Assembly: GCF_026340465.1 (NCBI RefSeq)
Contig: NZ_JAPEPC010000001.1
Location: forward strand, 6,310,501 to 6,374,500
DNA from: Streptomyces sp. NBC_01306
GTDB taxonomy: Bacteria; Actinomycetota; Actinomycetes; Streptomycetales; Streptomycetaceae
DNA length: 64,000 nt
Reading direction: 5' to 3'
Positions 9,696-17,775 of the stretch are shown piece by piece (positions within the stretch are counted from its first letter, which is position 1; each line of letters begins with the position of its first letter). A program made the translations under genes and the position numbers. Under the pieces are notes generated by a model. It did not search any database, was not told the origin of the DNA, and saw only the letters and a list, made by a program, of their open reading frames with translations.

Positions 9696-10226
9696 GTGCA
9701 GTGGACGAACTTAAGCGAACGAAATGTGTACAAGAACCGCTGGTTCCAGGTCAATCTGGCGGATGTCGCGCTCCCGGACGGCACCCGGCTCGACCACTAT
9801 GTGATCCGGCAGCGGGCCGTCGCGGCGGCGACCGTCGTCAACGGGGCGAACGAGGTGCTGCTGCTCTGGCGCCACCGGTTCATCACGGACAGCTGGGGCT
9901 GGGAGCTGGCAGCGGGGGTGGTCGAGGACGGCGAGACGGCCGAGGCGGCAGCGGCCCGCGAGATGGAGGAGGAGACGGGGTGGCGGCCGGGTCCGCTGCG
10001 CCATCTGCTCAGCGTCGAACCGTCCAACGGCCTCTCCGACGCCCGGCACCATCTGTACTGGTCGGAGCAGGGAACCCGGACCGGCGGTCCGCAGGACGCG
10101 TTCGAGTCCTCGCGCCGTGAGTGGGTGCCGCTGAAGCTGGTGCCTGACATGATCGCGCGCGGCGAGGTCCCGGCGTCCAACATGGCGGCGGCGCTGCTGA
10201 TGCTGCACCATCTGCGGCTCGGCTAG
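9696..10226 (+). CDS. Nudix hydrolase, ADP-ribose pyrophosphatase-like
   Basis: The 176-residue protein carries a complete Nudix box, beginning at Gly in AAGVVEDGETAEAAAAREM and continuing EEETGW, which binds Mg2+ and hydrolyses nucleoside diphosphates linked to another group. The N-terminal strand region VYKNRWFQVNLADVALPDG and WRHRFITDSWGWELAAG resemble ADP-sugar pyrophosphatases of the NudF type. The start GTG 9696 is preferred over the TTG at 9675 because GGAAGG lies at 9680-9685. The substrate cannot be fixed from sequence. The gene ends at a strong bidirectional hairpin. Confidence 0.85.
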   Translation: MQWTNLSERNVYKNRWFQVNLADVALPDGTRLDHYVIRQRAVAAATVVNGANEVLLLWRHRFITDSWGWELAAGVVEDGETAEAAAAREMEEETGWRPGPLRHLLSVEPSNGLSDARHHLYWSEQGTRTGGPQDAFESSRREWVPLKLVPDMIARGEVPASNMAAALLMLHHLRLG

Positions 10227-10265
10227 CCGGACTTGACGGCGAGGGGGACCTGGCGGCGGCGAGGG

Positions 10266-10295
10266 TGTGCGGGGCGGTGCGTACCGCCCCGCACA
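10266..10295. terminator. bidirectional hairpin terminator
   Basis: A perfect 13-bp stem (TGTGCGGGGCGGT at 10266-10278, complement at 10283-10295) with loop GCGT sits between the convergent Nudix and hydroxyacyl-CoA dehydrogenase genes, so it can stop transcription from both sides. Confidence 0.85.
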
Positions 10296-10320
10296 ACCGC
10301 GCCGGGTCCGTCCGTACAGC

Positions 10321-11181
10321 TCAGTTGTACGGGTAGAAGCCCGAGCCGGTCTTACGGCCGAGCCGTCCCGCGTCGACCATGCGCTGCAGCAGCGGGGGAG
10401 CGGCGTACAGCGGCTCCTTGAACTCGGCGTACATCGAGTCGGCGACGGACGCGACGGTGTCGAGGCCGATCAGGTCGGCGAGCTTCAGCGGGCCCATCGG
10501 GTGGGCGCAGCCCATCTCCATGCCGTTGTCGATGTCCTCGCGGCTCGCGATGCCGGACTCGAACATCCGGATCGCGGAGAGCAGATACGGGATGAGCAGG
10601 GCGTTCACCACGAAGCCCGAGCGGTCCTGCGCACGGATCGCGTGCTTGCCGAGTATGTCCTGGACCAGCGCCTCGGAGCGCTTGACCGTCTCCTCGGACG
10701 TGGTCAGCGCCGGGATCAGTTCGACGAGCTGCTGCACGGGCGCGGGGTTGAAGAAGTGGATGCCCATGACCTGGTCGGGCCGGGAGGTCGCGACGGCCAG
10801 CTTCACCAGCGGGATCGAGGAGGTGTTGGAGGCGAGGATCGCGTCCGGCCGGGTCACCACCTGGTCGAGCACCTGGAAGATCTCCGTCTTCACCTGCTCG
10901 TTCTCCACGACGGCCTCGATGACGAGGTCGCGGTCGGCGAACTCCCCGAGGTCGGTCGTGAAGCTCAGCCGGCCGAGCGTCGCGTCGCGCTCCTCCTCGG
11001 TGATCTTGCCGCGCTCTGCGGCCTTCGAGAGGGAGTTGTGGAGCCGGGTGCGGCCGATTTCCAGAGCCTCGCCGGTGGTCTCGGCGACCATCACCTCAAG
11101 GCCGCTGCGGGCACAGACCTCTGCGATCCCCGCGCCCATCTGGCCACAGCCCACCACTCCGACGCGTTCGATGTCGGTCAC
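10321..11181 (-). CDS. 3-hydroxybutyryl-CoA dehydrogenase
   Basis: The 286-residue enzyme oxidises 3-hydroxyacyl-CoA with NAD(P), or runs in reverse to reduce acetoacetyl-CoA. The Rossmann motif GVVGCGQMGAGIAEVCARSG is at the N terminus. The catalytic His lies in GIHFFNPAPVQQLVELI and the conserved Asn in SGFVVNALLIPYLL. The C-terminal dimerisation domain ends in GRKTGSGFYPYN, typical of the short form that stands alone and is not fused to a hydratase. The start is GTG at 11181 with AAAGG ahead. It appears to be transcribed alone. In Streptomyces such enzymes can feed butyrate metabolism or ethylmalonyl-CoA synthesis, but no such gene is adjacent. Confidence 0.93.
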   Translation of the reverse strand: MTDIERVGVVGCGQMGAGIAEVCARSGLEVMVAETTGEALEIGRTRLHNSLSKAAERGKITEEERDATLGRLSFTTDLGEFADRDLVIEAVVENEQVKTEIFQVLDQVVTRPDAILASNTSSIPLVKLAVATSRPDQVMGIHFFNPAPVQQLVELIPALTTSEETVKRSEALVQDILGKHAIRAQDRSGFVVNALLIPYLLSAIRMFESGIASREDIDNGMEMGCAHPMGPLKLADLIGLDTVASVADSMYAEFKEPLYAAPPLLQRMVDAGRLGRKTGSGFYPYN

Positions 11182-11323
11182 ATCCAGCCTTTCGCAGATC
11201 GTCGCGGGCGAGTACCCCGTATGGTTCCGGCGCCCGCCCGGCCCTCAGACGTTACCCCCGACCTGTGGGTGGCCGGGGCGCCGGGTTAACCACCGCTCAC
11301 TGCGCAAATCATGACTTTTCTGC

Positions 11324-12301
11324 CTATCTCGTCCTGGAACGCTGAGTGACCGCGATGCAGACGAGGACCGCGACGGCGGCGATCGGAGCGGCCACCGGAA
11401 GGTGCTCGCCCAGCAGTGCGACGGACCAGACCAGGGTCAGCAGCGGCTGTGCGAGCTGGAGCTGACTGGCCCTGGCCACGCCGATCTCCGCCATGCCGCG
11501 GTACCAGACCACCAGCCCCAGGAACTGGGAACCCGCAGCCACCCAGAGCACCCCGGCGATGCTGTGGCCGGTGAGGTGTACGGGTTCGAGAGCCAGCGCC
11601 ACGGCGGCGGCCGGCACGGCGAGCGGCAGGCAGAGGACCAGCGCCCAGCCGATCACCCGCCAGCCGGGCATCTCGCGGGCCAGCCGTCCGCCCTCGGTGT
11701 AGCCGGCGGCGCAGATCAGCAGGGCGCCGAAGAGATACATGTCACCCGTGGACACGGCGCCGCCGGACTGCTGCACGGTGAACGCGATCACCACGGCCGC
11801 CCCGGCCAGAGCGGCGGCCCAGAAGGCGCGGGACGGCCGCGAACCGGTCCGCAGGGCCGAGAAGGCAGCCGTGGTGAGCGGCAGCAGCCCCACCACCACG
11901 GCTGCGTGCGAGGTCGTGGACGTCTGCAGGGCGAGCGTGGTGAGCAGCGGGAAGCCCAGGACCACCCCGGCGGCCACCACGGCGATACCGGCCCAGTGGC
12001 GACGTTCGGGGACGGGGGCCCGCAGGGCCAGCAGGGCGCCGCCCGCCAGCAGGGCGGCGAGCACGCAGCGTACGGAGACGAGCGACCAGGGCCCGAAGCC
12101 CTCAAGGCCCCAGGCGGTCGCGGGGAACGTCAGTGAGAAAGCAACGACCCCGAGCCCGGCGAGGAGGGTGCCGTTGCGGCCCGTAGGGGTCCCGCCCGGT
12201 CGGGCCGCTCGGGCAACTGCGGTCCCGCCTGCGGCACCGTCACCTCTGCTGTCGGCGACTGCTATCGATGGATCGTCGGTAGCGCTATTCTGTGCTGTCA
12301 T
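11324..12301 (-). CDS. EamA/DMT-family transporter
   Basis: The 325-residue protein has a hydrophilic N-terminal tail (about 1-45) and about ten membrane helices arranged as two EamA repeats, as in drug/metabolite exporters. It is divergent from a MocR-family regulator, and the two start codons overlap at 12299-12302. Genome pairs of MocR regulators with EamA or YczE-type transporters are well known, and the regulator normally controls the transporter. A good minus-strand promoter (TTCACC at 12334-12329, 16-base spacer, TACGCT at 12312-12307) would start RNA at the A of the start codon, giving a leaderless message. Confidence 0.85.
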   Translation of the reverse strand: MTAQNSATDDPSIAVADSRGDGAAGGTAVARAARPGGTPTGRNGTLLAGLGVVAFSLTFPATAWGLEGFGPWSLVSVRCVLAALLAGGALLALRAPVPERRHWAGIAVVAAGVVLGFPLLTTLALQTSTTSHAAVVVGLLPLTTAAFSALRTGSRPSRAFWAAALAGAAVVIAFTVQQSGGAVSTGDMYLFGALLICAAGYTEGGRLAREMPGWRVIGWALVLCLPLAVPAAAVALALEPVHLTGHSIAGVLWVAAGSQFLGLVVWYRGMAEIGVARASQLQLAQPLLTLVWSVALLGEHLPVAAPIAAVAVLVCIAVTQRSRTR

Positions 12302-12334
12302 GTACGAGCGTAGCAGTGTGGCCGAATTGGTGAA
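12286..12334. promoter_or_regulatory. overlapping divergent promoters, probably leaderless
   Basis: On the plus strand a -10-like TATTCT (12286-12291) lies eight bases before the ATG of the MocR gene at 12300. On the minus strand TTCACC-16-TACGCT lies five bases before the ATG of the transporter at 12301. Each promoter sits inside the other gene's coding sequence. The plus-strand -35 is not convincing. Confidence 0.45.
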
Positions 12335-13736
12335 ATCCCTGAAAGCGGAGCTGAACCGCTATCCAGTTGATGGGAAGCTGCCGTCGAGCCGGGCCATGGT
12401 CGAGTCCTATCGGGTCAGCCCGGTGACCGTTTCCAGGGCGCTCGCCCAGCTCGCCGCCGAGGGGCTCGTCGTGACCCGCCCGGGCGCCGGAGCGTTCCGG
12501 GCGCGGCCCCGCGAGGACACCCCCGCACCCGGCGACACCTCCTGGCAGGAGATCGCGCTCAGCGCCGACGGTGCCACCGACGCGGCGCCCCGCGCGGTGG
12601 ACGCCTCCGGAGTGCTGGTCACGCTCGCCGCCCCGCCGCCGGGCGTCATCGAGTTCAACGGCGGCTATCTGCATGCCTCACTCCAGCCGGAACAGGCCAT
12701 GGCCGCCGCCCTCGCCAGGGCGGGCCGCAGGCCCGGCGCGTGGGGGCGGCCCCCCGTCGACGGGATTCCCGAGCTGCGCGAGTGGTTCGCGCGGGGGATC
12801 GGCGGACCGGTCACCGCGGCCGACGTCCTGGTCACCGCGGGCGGTCAGAGCGCCCTCAGTACCGCCCTGCGCGCCCTCGCCCCGCCCGGTGCCTCCGTAC
12901 TCGTCGAATCCCCGACCTATCCGGGGATGCTGGCCGTCGCCCGCGCGGCAGGGCTGCGGCCGGTGCCGGTGCCGGTGGATCCCGACGGCGTGCGCCCCGG
13001 GCTGCTCGCCGACGCTTTCCGCGCCACCGGGTCCCGGGTCTTCGTCTGCCAGCCGCTCTTCCAGAACCCGACCGGCGCCGTCCTCAGCGACGCCCGCCGC
13101 CCGGAGGTGCTGCGCATCGCCCGGGAGGCGGGGGCGTTCGTCATCGAGGACGACTTCGTCCGCAGGCTCGTCCACGAGGACGCGGGACCCCTGCCGAGAC
13201 CGCTGGCCACCGATGACCACGACGGGGTGGTCGTCCATGTCTGCTCGCTCACCAAGGCGACCTCGCCCAGCCTGCGGGTGGGGGTGCTGGCCGCTCGCGG
13301 TCCCGTGTTCGAACGGCTGCGCTCGATCCAGGTCGTCGACAGCTTCTTCGTGCCGCGGCCGATCCAGGAGGCCACCGTCGAGCTGGTCGGATCGCCCGCG
13401 TGGAACCGCCATCTGCGTTCCGTTTCCGGGAAGTTGAAGGACCGCAGGAACACCCTCACCGCCGCGCTCCGCAGCAGTCTCCCCGAGCTGGACCTGCCGT
13501 ACATCCCCAGCGGCGGCTACCACCTCTGGCTGCGGCTGCCCGACGGTACGGACGAGGCGGCGGTGGTCTCGGCGGCTCTCCGCGCGGGCGTCGCCGTCGC
13601 GCCGGGCCGCCCGTACTTCTCCGCCGAACCGCCCGCCCCGCACCTGCGGCTGAGTTTCGCCGGGGTGGCGGGGCAGGGCGAGATCGCCGAAGGGGTACGG
13701 CGGTTGCGTACGGCGTGCGACGAGGCGCTCGGCTGA
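12300..13736 (+). CDS. MocR-family (GntR plus aminotransferase fold) regulator
   Basis: The 478-residue protein joins an N-terminal GntR-type winged helix (about 1-75, with DGKLPSSRAMVESYRVSPV and TVSRALAQLAAEGLVVTRPG) to a fold-type I aminotransferase domain (about 100-478). The PLP-binding lysine is Lys319 in the motif CSLTKATSPSLRVGVL, and NPTG occurs in QPLFQNPTGAVLS. MocR proteins use the PLP domain as an effector sensor. The start ATG at 12300 has no ribosome-binding site; a leaderless message is likely. It probably regulates the divergent EamA transporter and itself. The effector is unknown. Confidence 0.88.
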   Translation: MYERSSVAELVKSLKAELNRYPVDGKLPSSRAMVESYRVSPVTVSRALAQLAAEGLVVTRPGAGAFRARPREDTPAPGDTSWQEIALSADGATDAAPRAVDASGVLVTLAAPPPGVIEFNGGYLHASLQPEQAMAAALARAGRRPGAWGRPPVDGIPELREWFARGIGGPVTAADVLVTAGGQSALSTALRALAPPGASVLVESPTYPGMLAVARAAGLRPVPVPVDPDGVRPGLLADAFRATGSRVFVCQPLFQNPTGAVLSDARRPEVLRIAREAGAFVIEDDFVRRLVHEDAGPLPRPLATDDHDGVVVHVCSLTKATSPSLRVGVLAARGPVFERLRSIQVVDSFFVPRPIQEATVELVGSPAWNRHLRSVSGKLKDRRNTLTAALRSSLPELDLPYIPSGGYHLWLRLPDGTDEAAVVSAALRAGVAVAPGRPYFSAEPPAPHLRLSFAGVAGQGEIAEGVRRLRTACDEALG

Positions 13737-13915
13737 GGCGGCGCGGACGGGTCCCGCTCGCCCGCGCGGTCACGTGCCGCTCTGTTCCGGCGAGCCCCGG
13801 TCCGGTGTCGGCCCCGGCCGGCCTCGCTCGGTTCTGGCGCGCAGGTCTCCGCTTCGGTGCGCCGGTTCGCCGCCGCCCCTTGACCCGCCGGGGTTTCAGT
13901 CGCACGATCGCGGCC

Positions 13916-14491
13916 ATGAGCGTTCGCGTCACGCTGGTCGCCGCCGCACGCAGTTCCTCCAGGCTCGCCGAGCGCTTCGACGACGACCGGCCTCTCGACC
14001 ACGCCGGCTGGCACGAGGTGCAGCTCTCGGCGGGCTTCCTCGTCCCGCTGGCCGCGGCCGAGCTGCGCTACTGCTCGCCCACCGCCCGCAGCCGTGCCAC
14101 CGGCGACGCGCTCGGGTTCGCGCCGCTGCTCCAACCCGCGCTGAGCGACTGCGACATGGGCCGCTGGCGCGGGCTCACCCTGGCGGAGGTGACGGCGCGC
14201 GAACCGGCCGCCGTCGATGTCTGGCTCTCCGACCCGCGCTCCGCCCCGCACGGCGGCGAGTCGCTGCTGGGCTTCATCTCGCGGATAGGGAACTGGCTGG
14301 AGACCCGGCCCCCGTGCGACGGCTCCATCGTCGCGGTCGCCGAACCGTCCGTCGTCCGGGCAGCCCTGGTCTACGCGCTCAAGGCGCCGCCCTCGACGTA
14401 CTGGAACGTCGACGTGCCCCCGCTCTCCACGGCGACCCTGACCGGTCTGCCGGGGCGCTGGAGCCTGCGCCTGGAGACAGCCGCCCGCTGA
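13916..14491 (+). CDS. histidine phosphatase superfamily protein, probably inactive
   Basis: The 191-residue protein follows the pattern of the phosphoglycerate-mutase-like fold: a first strand RVTLVAAARSSSRLAERFDDD, CDMGRWRGLTLAEV in the middle, and SAPHGGESLLGFISRIGNWL before a last strand. Active members have RHG in the first strand and a second His before the last helix. Here the first motif reads LVAAARSS and the second region reads VAEPSVVRAALVYAL, so both catalytic histidines appear to be missing. Similar degenerate proteins exist in other Streptomyces, often near cobalt transport genes, which are not present here. It may be a binding protein. The start is ATG 13916. Confidence 0.7.
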   Translation: MSVRVTLVAAARSSSRLAERFDDDRPLDHAGWHEVQLSAGFLVPLAAAELRYCSPTARSRATGDALGFAPLLQPALSDCDMGRWRGLTLAEVTAREPAAVDVWLSDPRSAPHGGESLLGFISRIGNWLETRPPCDGSIVAVAEPSVVRAALVYALKAPPSTYWNVDVPPLSTATLTGLPGRWSLRLETAAR

Positions 14492-14522
14492 CCCGGCCGT
14501 ACGGGGTGAGGGGAAGCTCTGC

Positions 14523-14688
14523 CCCGACCCGCCAGGTCCGGAGCCGCCAGGTCCTGACCCGCCAGGTCCTGACCCGTCAGTACCCGGGCCGCCCGGTGCC
14601 TGGGCCTGCCAGTACTTGAACTGCCAGTACCTGAACTACCAGTGCCTGGACTGTTAGTACCTGACCTGCCGGTACCTGACCTTCAGGT
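14523..14688. repeat. 15-bp imperfect tandem repeat, 11 units
   Basis: Units start at 14523, 14538, 14553, 14568, 14583, 14598 (17 bases), 14615, 14630, 14645, 14660 and 14675 (14 bases). The consensus is CCTGACCYGCCAGKW. The first half has units ending CCAGGT and the second half has units ending CCAGTA, so the array grew in two steps. Each junction CAGGT/CCTG is nearly self-complementary, so hairpins can form. The array lies between convergent genes and its last unit overlaps the final codons of the FAD monooxygenase. Confidence 0.85.
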
Positions 14689-15840
14689 CAGCTCCGGCGG
14701 TGTCCAGTCGGCGTGCCGCAGGATCATCCGTACCGCTGTACCGGACGGGGCGATCCTGAGCGCCGCGTTGCGCAGCGACACGGCGAGCGGGTGCGTGAGC
14801 TGCTGCCCCATCCGGCCCGCCTGCCGGGCGGCCCGGGCCACCGACCGGCTGCGGGGGCGGCGTTCGGCGTCGTACCGCATGAGTGCGGACTCCACCGTGG
14901 TCGCACCCGCGAGCGCCGCGGCCAGGGTGACGGCATCCTCCAGCGCCTGGCAGGCGCCCTGACCGAGATGAGGGGTCATGGCATGTGCGGCATCGCCAAG
15001 CAGGGCTACGCGGCCCACGGCGTACGAGGGGAGCGGGGTGACGAGTTCACCGACGTCGTGGTGGAGGACGGTGTCCGGCCGGGTCGCGTCCAGCAGGGCG
15101 GGGATGGGGTCGTGCCAGCCGTCGAACCGGCGCCGTACCTCGGCCAGCGGGTCCCTGTGGCGCACCCCTGCCGGGGAGTTGACCACCGCGTGCCACTCGG
15201 CCCGGCCGTCGGTGAACGCGATGTGGCCGAACTCGGCGCCGCGTCCCCAGGTGAGTTCGAAGTCGGACCGCAGATCGACCGGGTGCTCCGTGATGGCGCG
15301 GAGCACGGTCGAACCGGAGTGGACGGGACCCGGGTGCCCGGGGAACAGCTCCGCGCGCACCCGGCCGGCGATGCCGTCGGCCGCCACGGCCAGATCCGCT
15401 TCGAGCACGGTGTCGCCGTGGCCCACCAGGACCCGAGCGGGGTCGGAGCGGTCGACGGAGGTCACGTCGGCGCCCACGACCAGGGACTCCGGGGGCAGGG
15501 CCGCCCGCAGCAGCCGGTGCAGCGCGGCACGGGGGATGCCCACGATCGGGGTGCCCAGGGCGCGCTCCAGGGCGGCGCCGTCCATCCGGGCGAGCCAGGT
15601 GCCGTCCGGCCTGCGGGTGCCGCCGGTGTACTGCGGCCGGGCCGCGCCGCGCACCTCGTCGCCCACACCGAGGGCGTCCAGGGCGCGGATGCCGTTGGCC
15701 GCGAGGGAGATTCCGGCGCCCGCGTCGTCGAGGACCGGGGCGCGCTCGACGACCGTCACCTCCCAGCCGATACGCCGCAGGCCGATCGCAGCCGCCAGCC
15801 CGCCGATCCCCCCGCCGATCACCACCGCGCTGTTCCCCAT
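14683..15840 (-). CDS. FAD-dependent monooxygenase (salicylate hydroxylase type)
   Basis: The 385-residue protein is a group A flavin monooxygenase that uses FAD and NAD(P)H to hydroxylate an aromatic or similar substrate. The FAD motif GGGIGGLAAAIGLRRIG is at the N terminus, the DG-type motif AVAADGIAGRVR is in the middle, and GDAAHAMTPHLGQGACQALE binds the ribityl part of FAD. The start at 15840 is chosen because AAGGAGGG lies six to seven bases ahead; an ATG nine codons earlier lacks such a site. It is divergent from a TetR gene, with strong operator palindromes between them, so it is very likely repressed by that TetR and induced by its substrate. Confidence 0.9.
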   Translation of the reverse strand: MGNSAVVIGGGIGGLAAAIGLRRIGWEVTVVERAPVLDDAGAGISLAANGIRALDALGVGDEVRGAARPQYTGGTRRPDGTWLARMDGAALERALGTPIVGIPRAALHRLLRAALPPESLVVGADVTSVDRSDPARVLVGHGDTVLEADLAVAADGIAGRVRAELFPGHPGPVHSGSTVLRAITEHPVDLRSDFELTWGRGAEFGHIAFTDGRAEWHAVVNSPAGVRHRDPLAEVRRRFDGWHDPIPALLDATRPDTVLHHDVGELVTPLPSYAVGRVALLGDAAHAMTPHLGQGACQALEDAVTLAAALAGATTVESALMRYDAERRPRSRSVARAARQAGRMGQQLTHPLAVSLRNAALRIAPSGTAVRMILRHADWTPPELT

Positions 15841-15902
15841 ACCGGTCCCTCCTTCGGTCTCCGCCACCCGGCCGTTCCATGGCCTGCGGCCGTCCCGCGC
15901 CT

Positions 15903-15987
15903 CCGCTTTTTCTACAGCTGTAGAAAAAGCGGGCAGGGGGAGCGTACTACGGTCTTTCTACGGGTGTAGAAGGGGTGGGTGTAGAAA
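15903..15987. promoter_or_regulatory. operator cluster between monooxygenase and TetR genes
   Basis: Site 1 is a perfect 30-bp palindrome at 15903-15932 with half-site CCGCTTTTTCTACAG. Site 2 at 15956-15971 is TTCTAC, four bases, GTAGAA. A lone half-site GTAGAAA is at 15981-15987, seven bases before the TetR start. The shared core TTCTAC/GTAGAA marks these as binding sites for one protein, most simply the adjacent TetR. Confidence 0.8.
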
Positions 15988-15993
15988 GGGGGG

Positions 15994-16581
15994 ATGACTG
16001 GAGATCGACGCACTGTCCTCGCCGACGCGGCCATCGGGGTGCTCGCCGACGAAGGGATGCGCGGTCTGACCCACCGTGCGGTGGAGCGCGCTGCCGGTCT
16101 GCCGCCCGGCACCACATCGGCGTACTTCCGCAGCCGGAAAGCGCTGCTCACCGCACTGGTCGGCAGGCTTGTCGAGCTGGACCAGGCGGAGCTCCAGGCC
16201 GCGGGGGAGGCGGCGCAGATGCCGCGGGACGCCGGTGAACTCGCCGACGCCATCGCCGTGTTCGCCGCAGGACGCCTCGGGGGGGAGGGCCGTCGGCGGT
16301 CGCTCGCCCGGTACGCCTGCGCCGTCGAGGGCGTACGCCACCCGGAGCTGCGGGAGATTCTCGTACCGCATGAGAACGCGGCACGTGACGCGGTACGCGC
16401 GTTCCTGGCCGCGCAGGGCGTCGCCGACACCGAAGGGCGCACCCTGACCCTGCTGGCCTGTGTGGACGGGCTGATCTTCGACCGGCTGGTGGGCGGCGGG
16501 ACCGTGCCGCGCGAGGAGATCCGGGGGCTGGTCACCGCGGCGCTGCGCGAGGGCCGCGCGTCCGAACCGGGCCGGGGGTGA
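15994..16581 (+). CDS. TetR-family repressor
   Basis: The 195-residue protein has an N-terminal TetR helix-turn-helix (about 8-55) including MRGLTHRAVERAAGLPPGTT followed by SAYFRSRKALL, and a C-terminal ligand-binding domain with VDGLIFDRLVGGG. It is divergent from the FAD monooxygenase, and three copies of a TTCTAC-type half-site pair lie between them, so it probably represses both genes. The ligand is likely the monooxygenase substrate or a related compound. The ATG at 15994 follows AAAGGGGGG at 15985-15993, so the operator half-site, ribosome-binding site and start are almost superimposed. Confidence 0.9.
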   Translation: MTGDRRTVLADAAIGVLADEGMRGLTHRAVERAAGLPPGTTSAYFRSRKALLTALVGRLVELDQAELQAAGEAAQMPRDAGELADAIAVFAAGRLGGEGRRRSLARYACAVEGVRHPELREILVPHENAARDAVRAFLAAQGVADTEGRTLTLLACVDGLIFDRLVGGGTVPREEIRGLVTAALREGRASEPGRG

Positions 16582-16652
16582 ACTGGCCGCGGTGACACGG
16601 TCCGGGGATGAGCGGGCCAGGGGTGAACGGGCCGGTCGTGTGTGCCGTCGCC

Positions 16653-17126
16653 TCAGCCGGCCGGTGCGGTCTGCCGGTCGAGCTGTTCGAGGACCAGGGG
16701 CCAGGCGTCGGCGGTGCGCTCGCAGGACTCCTCGTCGGCGAAGCCCGCATGGGTGAGCGTCAGCAGCGTGCCGTCCCCCTCCGGTGCGAGCTCGACGGTG
16801 ACGACGGTCTCGGCGCCCTCGGTGCCGCCCGCCCCCGTGACCCAGGTGAGCTCGACGAGCCGGTCCCGCTCCAGCCGCAGGAACCGGCCGTAGTGCGGGT
16901 GCCGGACCACCGGGCCGCCCGGCTCGGGCGCGTACTCCGTCTCGAAGAAGAACGGCGCGCTCTCCTCGGGCGTCATCCGTACCGAACCGGGGGCCGCGAA
17001 CCACCGGTCGAACCGTTCGGTCCAGGCCAGATAGAGGTCCCCGGGGGCGGCGCCCATGGTGCGCCCGGTCGTCAGCCGGAAGGGCCTGGACGTCAGATCC
17101 GGACTGCGGAACGGTTCCTCGGACAT
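16653..17126 (-). CDS. SRPBCC/AHSA1-domain protein
   Basis: The 157-residue protein matches the pattern of activator-of-Hsp90-ATPase-like (AHSA1) START-fold proteins: LYLAWTERFDRWFAAPGSV near the start, a hydrophobic cavity core, and a C-terminal helix beginning with LTHAGFADEESCERTADAW. These proteins bind small hydrophobic ligands and have varied roles. The start at 17126 is preferred because AGAGG lies ahead; the frame continues 22 codons upstream to a less likely start. It is convergent with the TetR gene. The function is unknown. Confidence 0.8.
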   Translation of the reverse strand: MSEEPFRSPDLTSRPFRLTTGRTMGAAPGDLYLAWTERFDRWFAAPGSVRMTPEESAPFFFETEYAPEPGGPVVRHPHYGRFLRLERDRLVELTWVTGAGGTEGAETVVTVELAPEGDGTLLTLTHAGFADEESCERTADAWPLVLEQLDRQTAPAG

Positions 17127-17410
17127 CGCGGTACGCCTCTTTCCACGGTCGGTCGGACAAGCCGGTCCGGACAACAGGGCGGTCGTCCCCATCGGATCAC
17201 ATGCGCCCGCCCGGCGCCCCGCGCGGGCGGGTTCTCCACGGGCGGCCGTCCCCGCCGGACCGGCGGTCCCGCAGCGCAGGCCGAGCGCGATCCGGCCGGC
17301 AACCGGTCAGGAATCGAGAAGCACGGCTGAGCGAGCCGCATTAGCGTGATCTCCATGGACGTCGGCATCCCCACGCCGGGTGGATGCGACCCACGACCAC
17401 AGGAGCGACC

Positions 17411-17767
17411 ATGCCAGGATCGGCAACCCAGGGAATCAAGACCGTGCTGCATCCCGTCTCCGACGTGGCGGCGGCCAAGTCGGTCTACACCGCCCTCCTC
17501 GGCGTACCACCGGTGGCCGACGAGTCGTACTATGTCGGGTTCGAGGCCGGTGGACAGCACATCGGGCTGGTGCCGGGCGGTGCGGAGCAGGGCATGACCG
17601 GGCCTGTGACCTACTGGGAGGTGCCGGACATCGAGGCGAAGCTGGCCGAGGTGACCGCCGCGGGTGCCGTGGTGAAGGAGCCCGCGCACGACGTCGGCGG
17701 GGGCCGCCTGGTGGCCACGGTCACCGACCCCGACGGTAATGTCCTGGGACTGCTCCAGGACCCGTGA
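17411..17767 (+). CDS. glyoxalase/bleomycin-resistance fold (VOC) protein
   Basis: The 118-residue protein is a single-repeat VOC protein: GIKTVLHPVSDVAAAKSVY opens the first beta-alpha-beta module and VTDPDGNVLGLLQDP closes the second. Members bind metals or small ligands and act as isomerases, dioxygenases or resistance binders; the function cannot be read here. The start ATG 17411 has AGGAG at 17401-17405. It lies 179 bases before a UvrA-like gene in the same direction, a spacing filled with a short repeat; the two may be transcribed together. Confidence 0.82.
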   Translation: MPGSATQGIKTVLHPVSDVAAAKSVYTALLGVPPVADESYYVGFEAGGQHIGLVPGGAEQGMTGPVTYWEVPDIEAKLAEVTAAGAVVKEPAHDVGGGRLVATVTDPDGNVLGLLQDP

Positions 17768-17775
17768 GCACCGCC

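Noticed and set aside
14523..14688. CRISPR array
   Set aside because: The units are contiguous 15-mers without unique spacers and there are no cas genes in the window.
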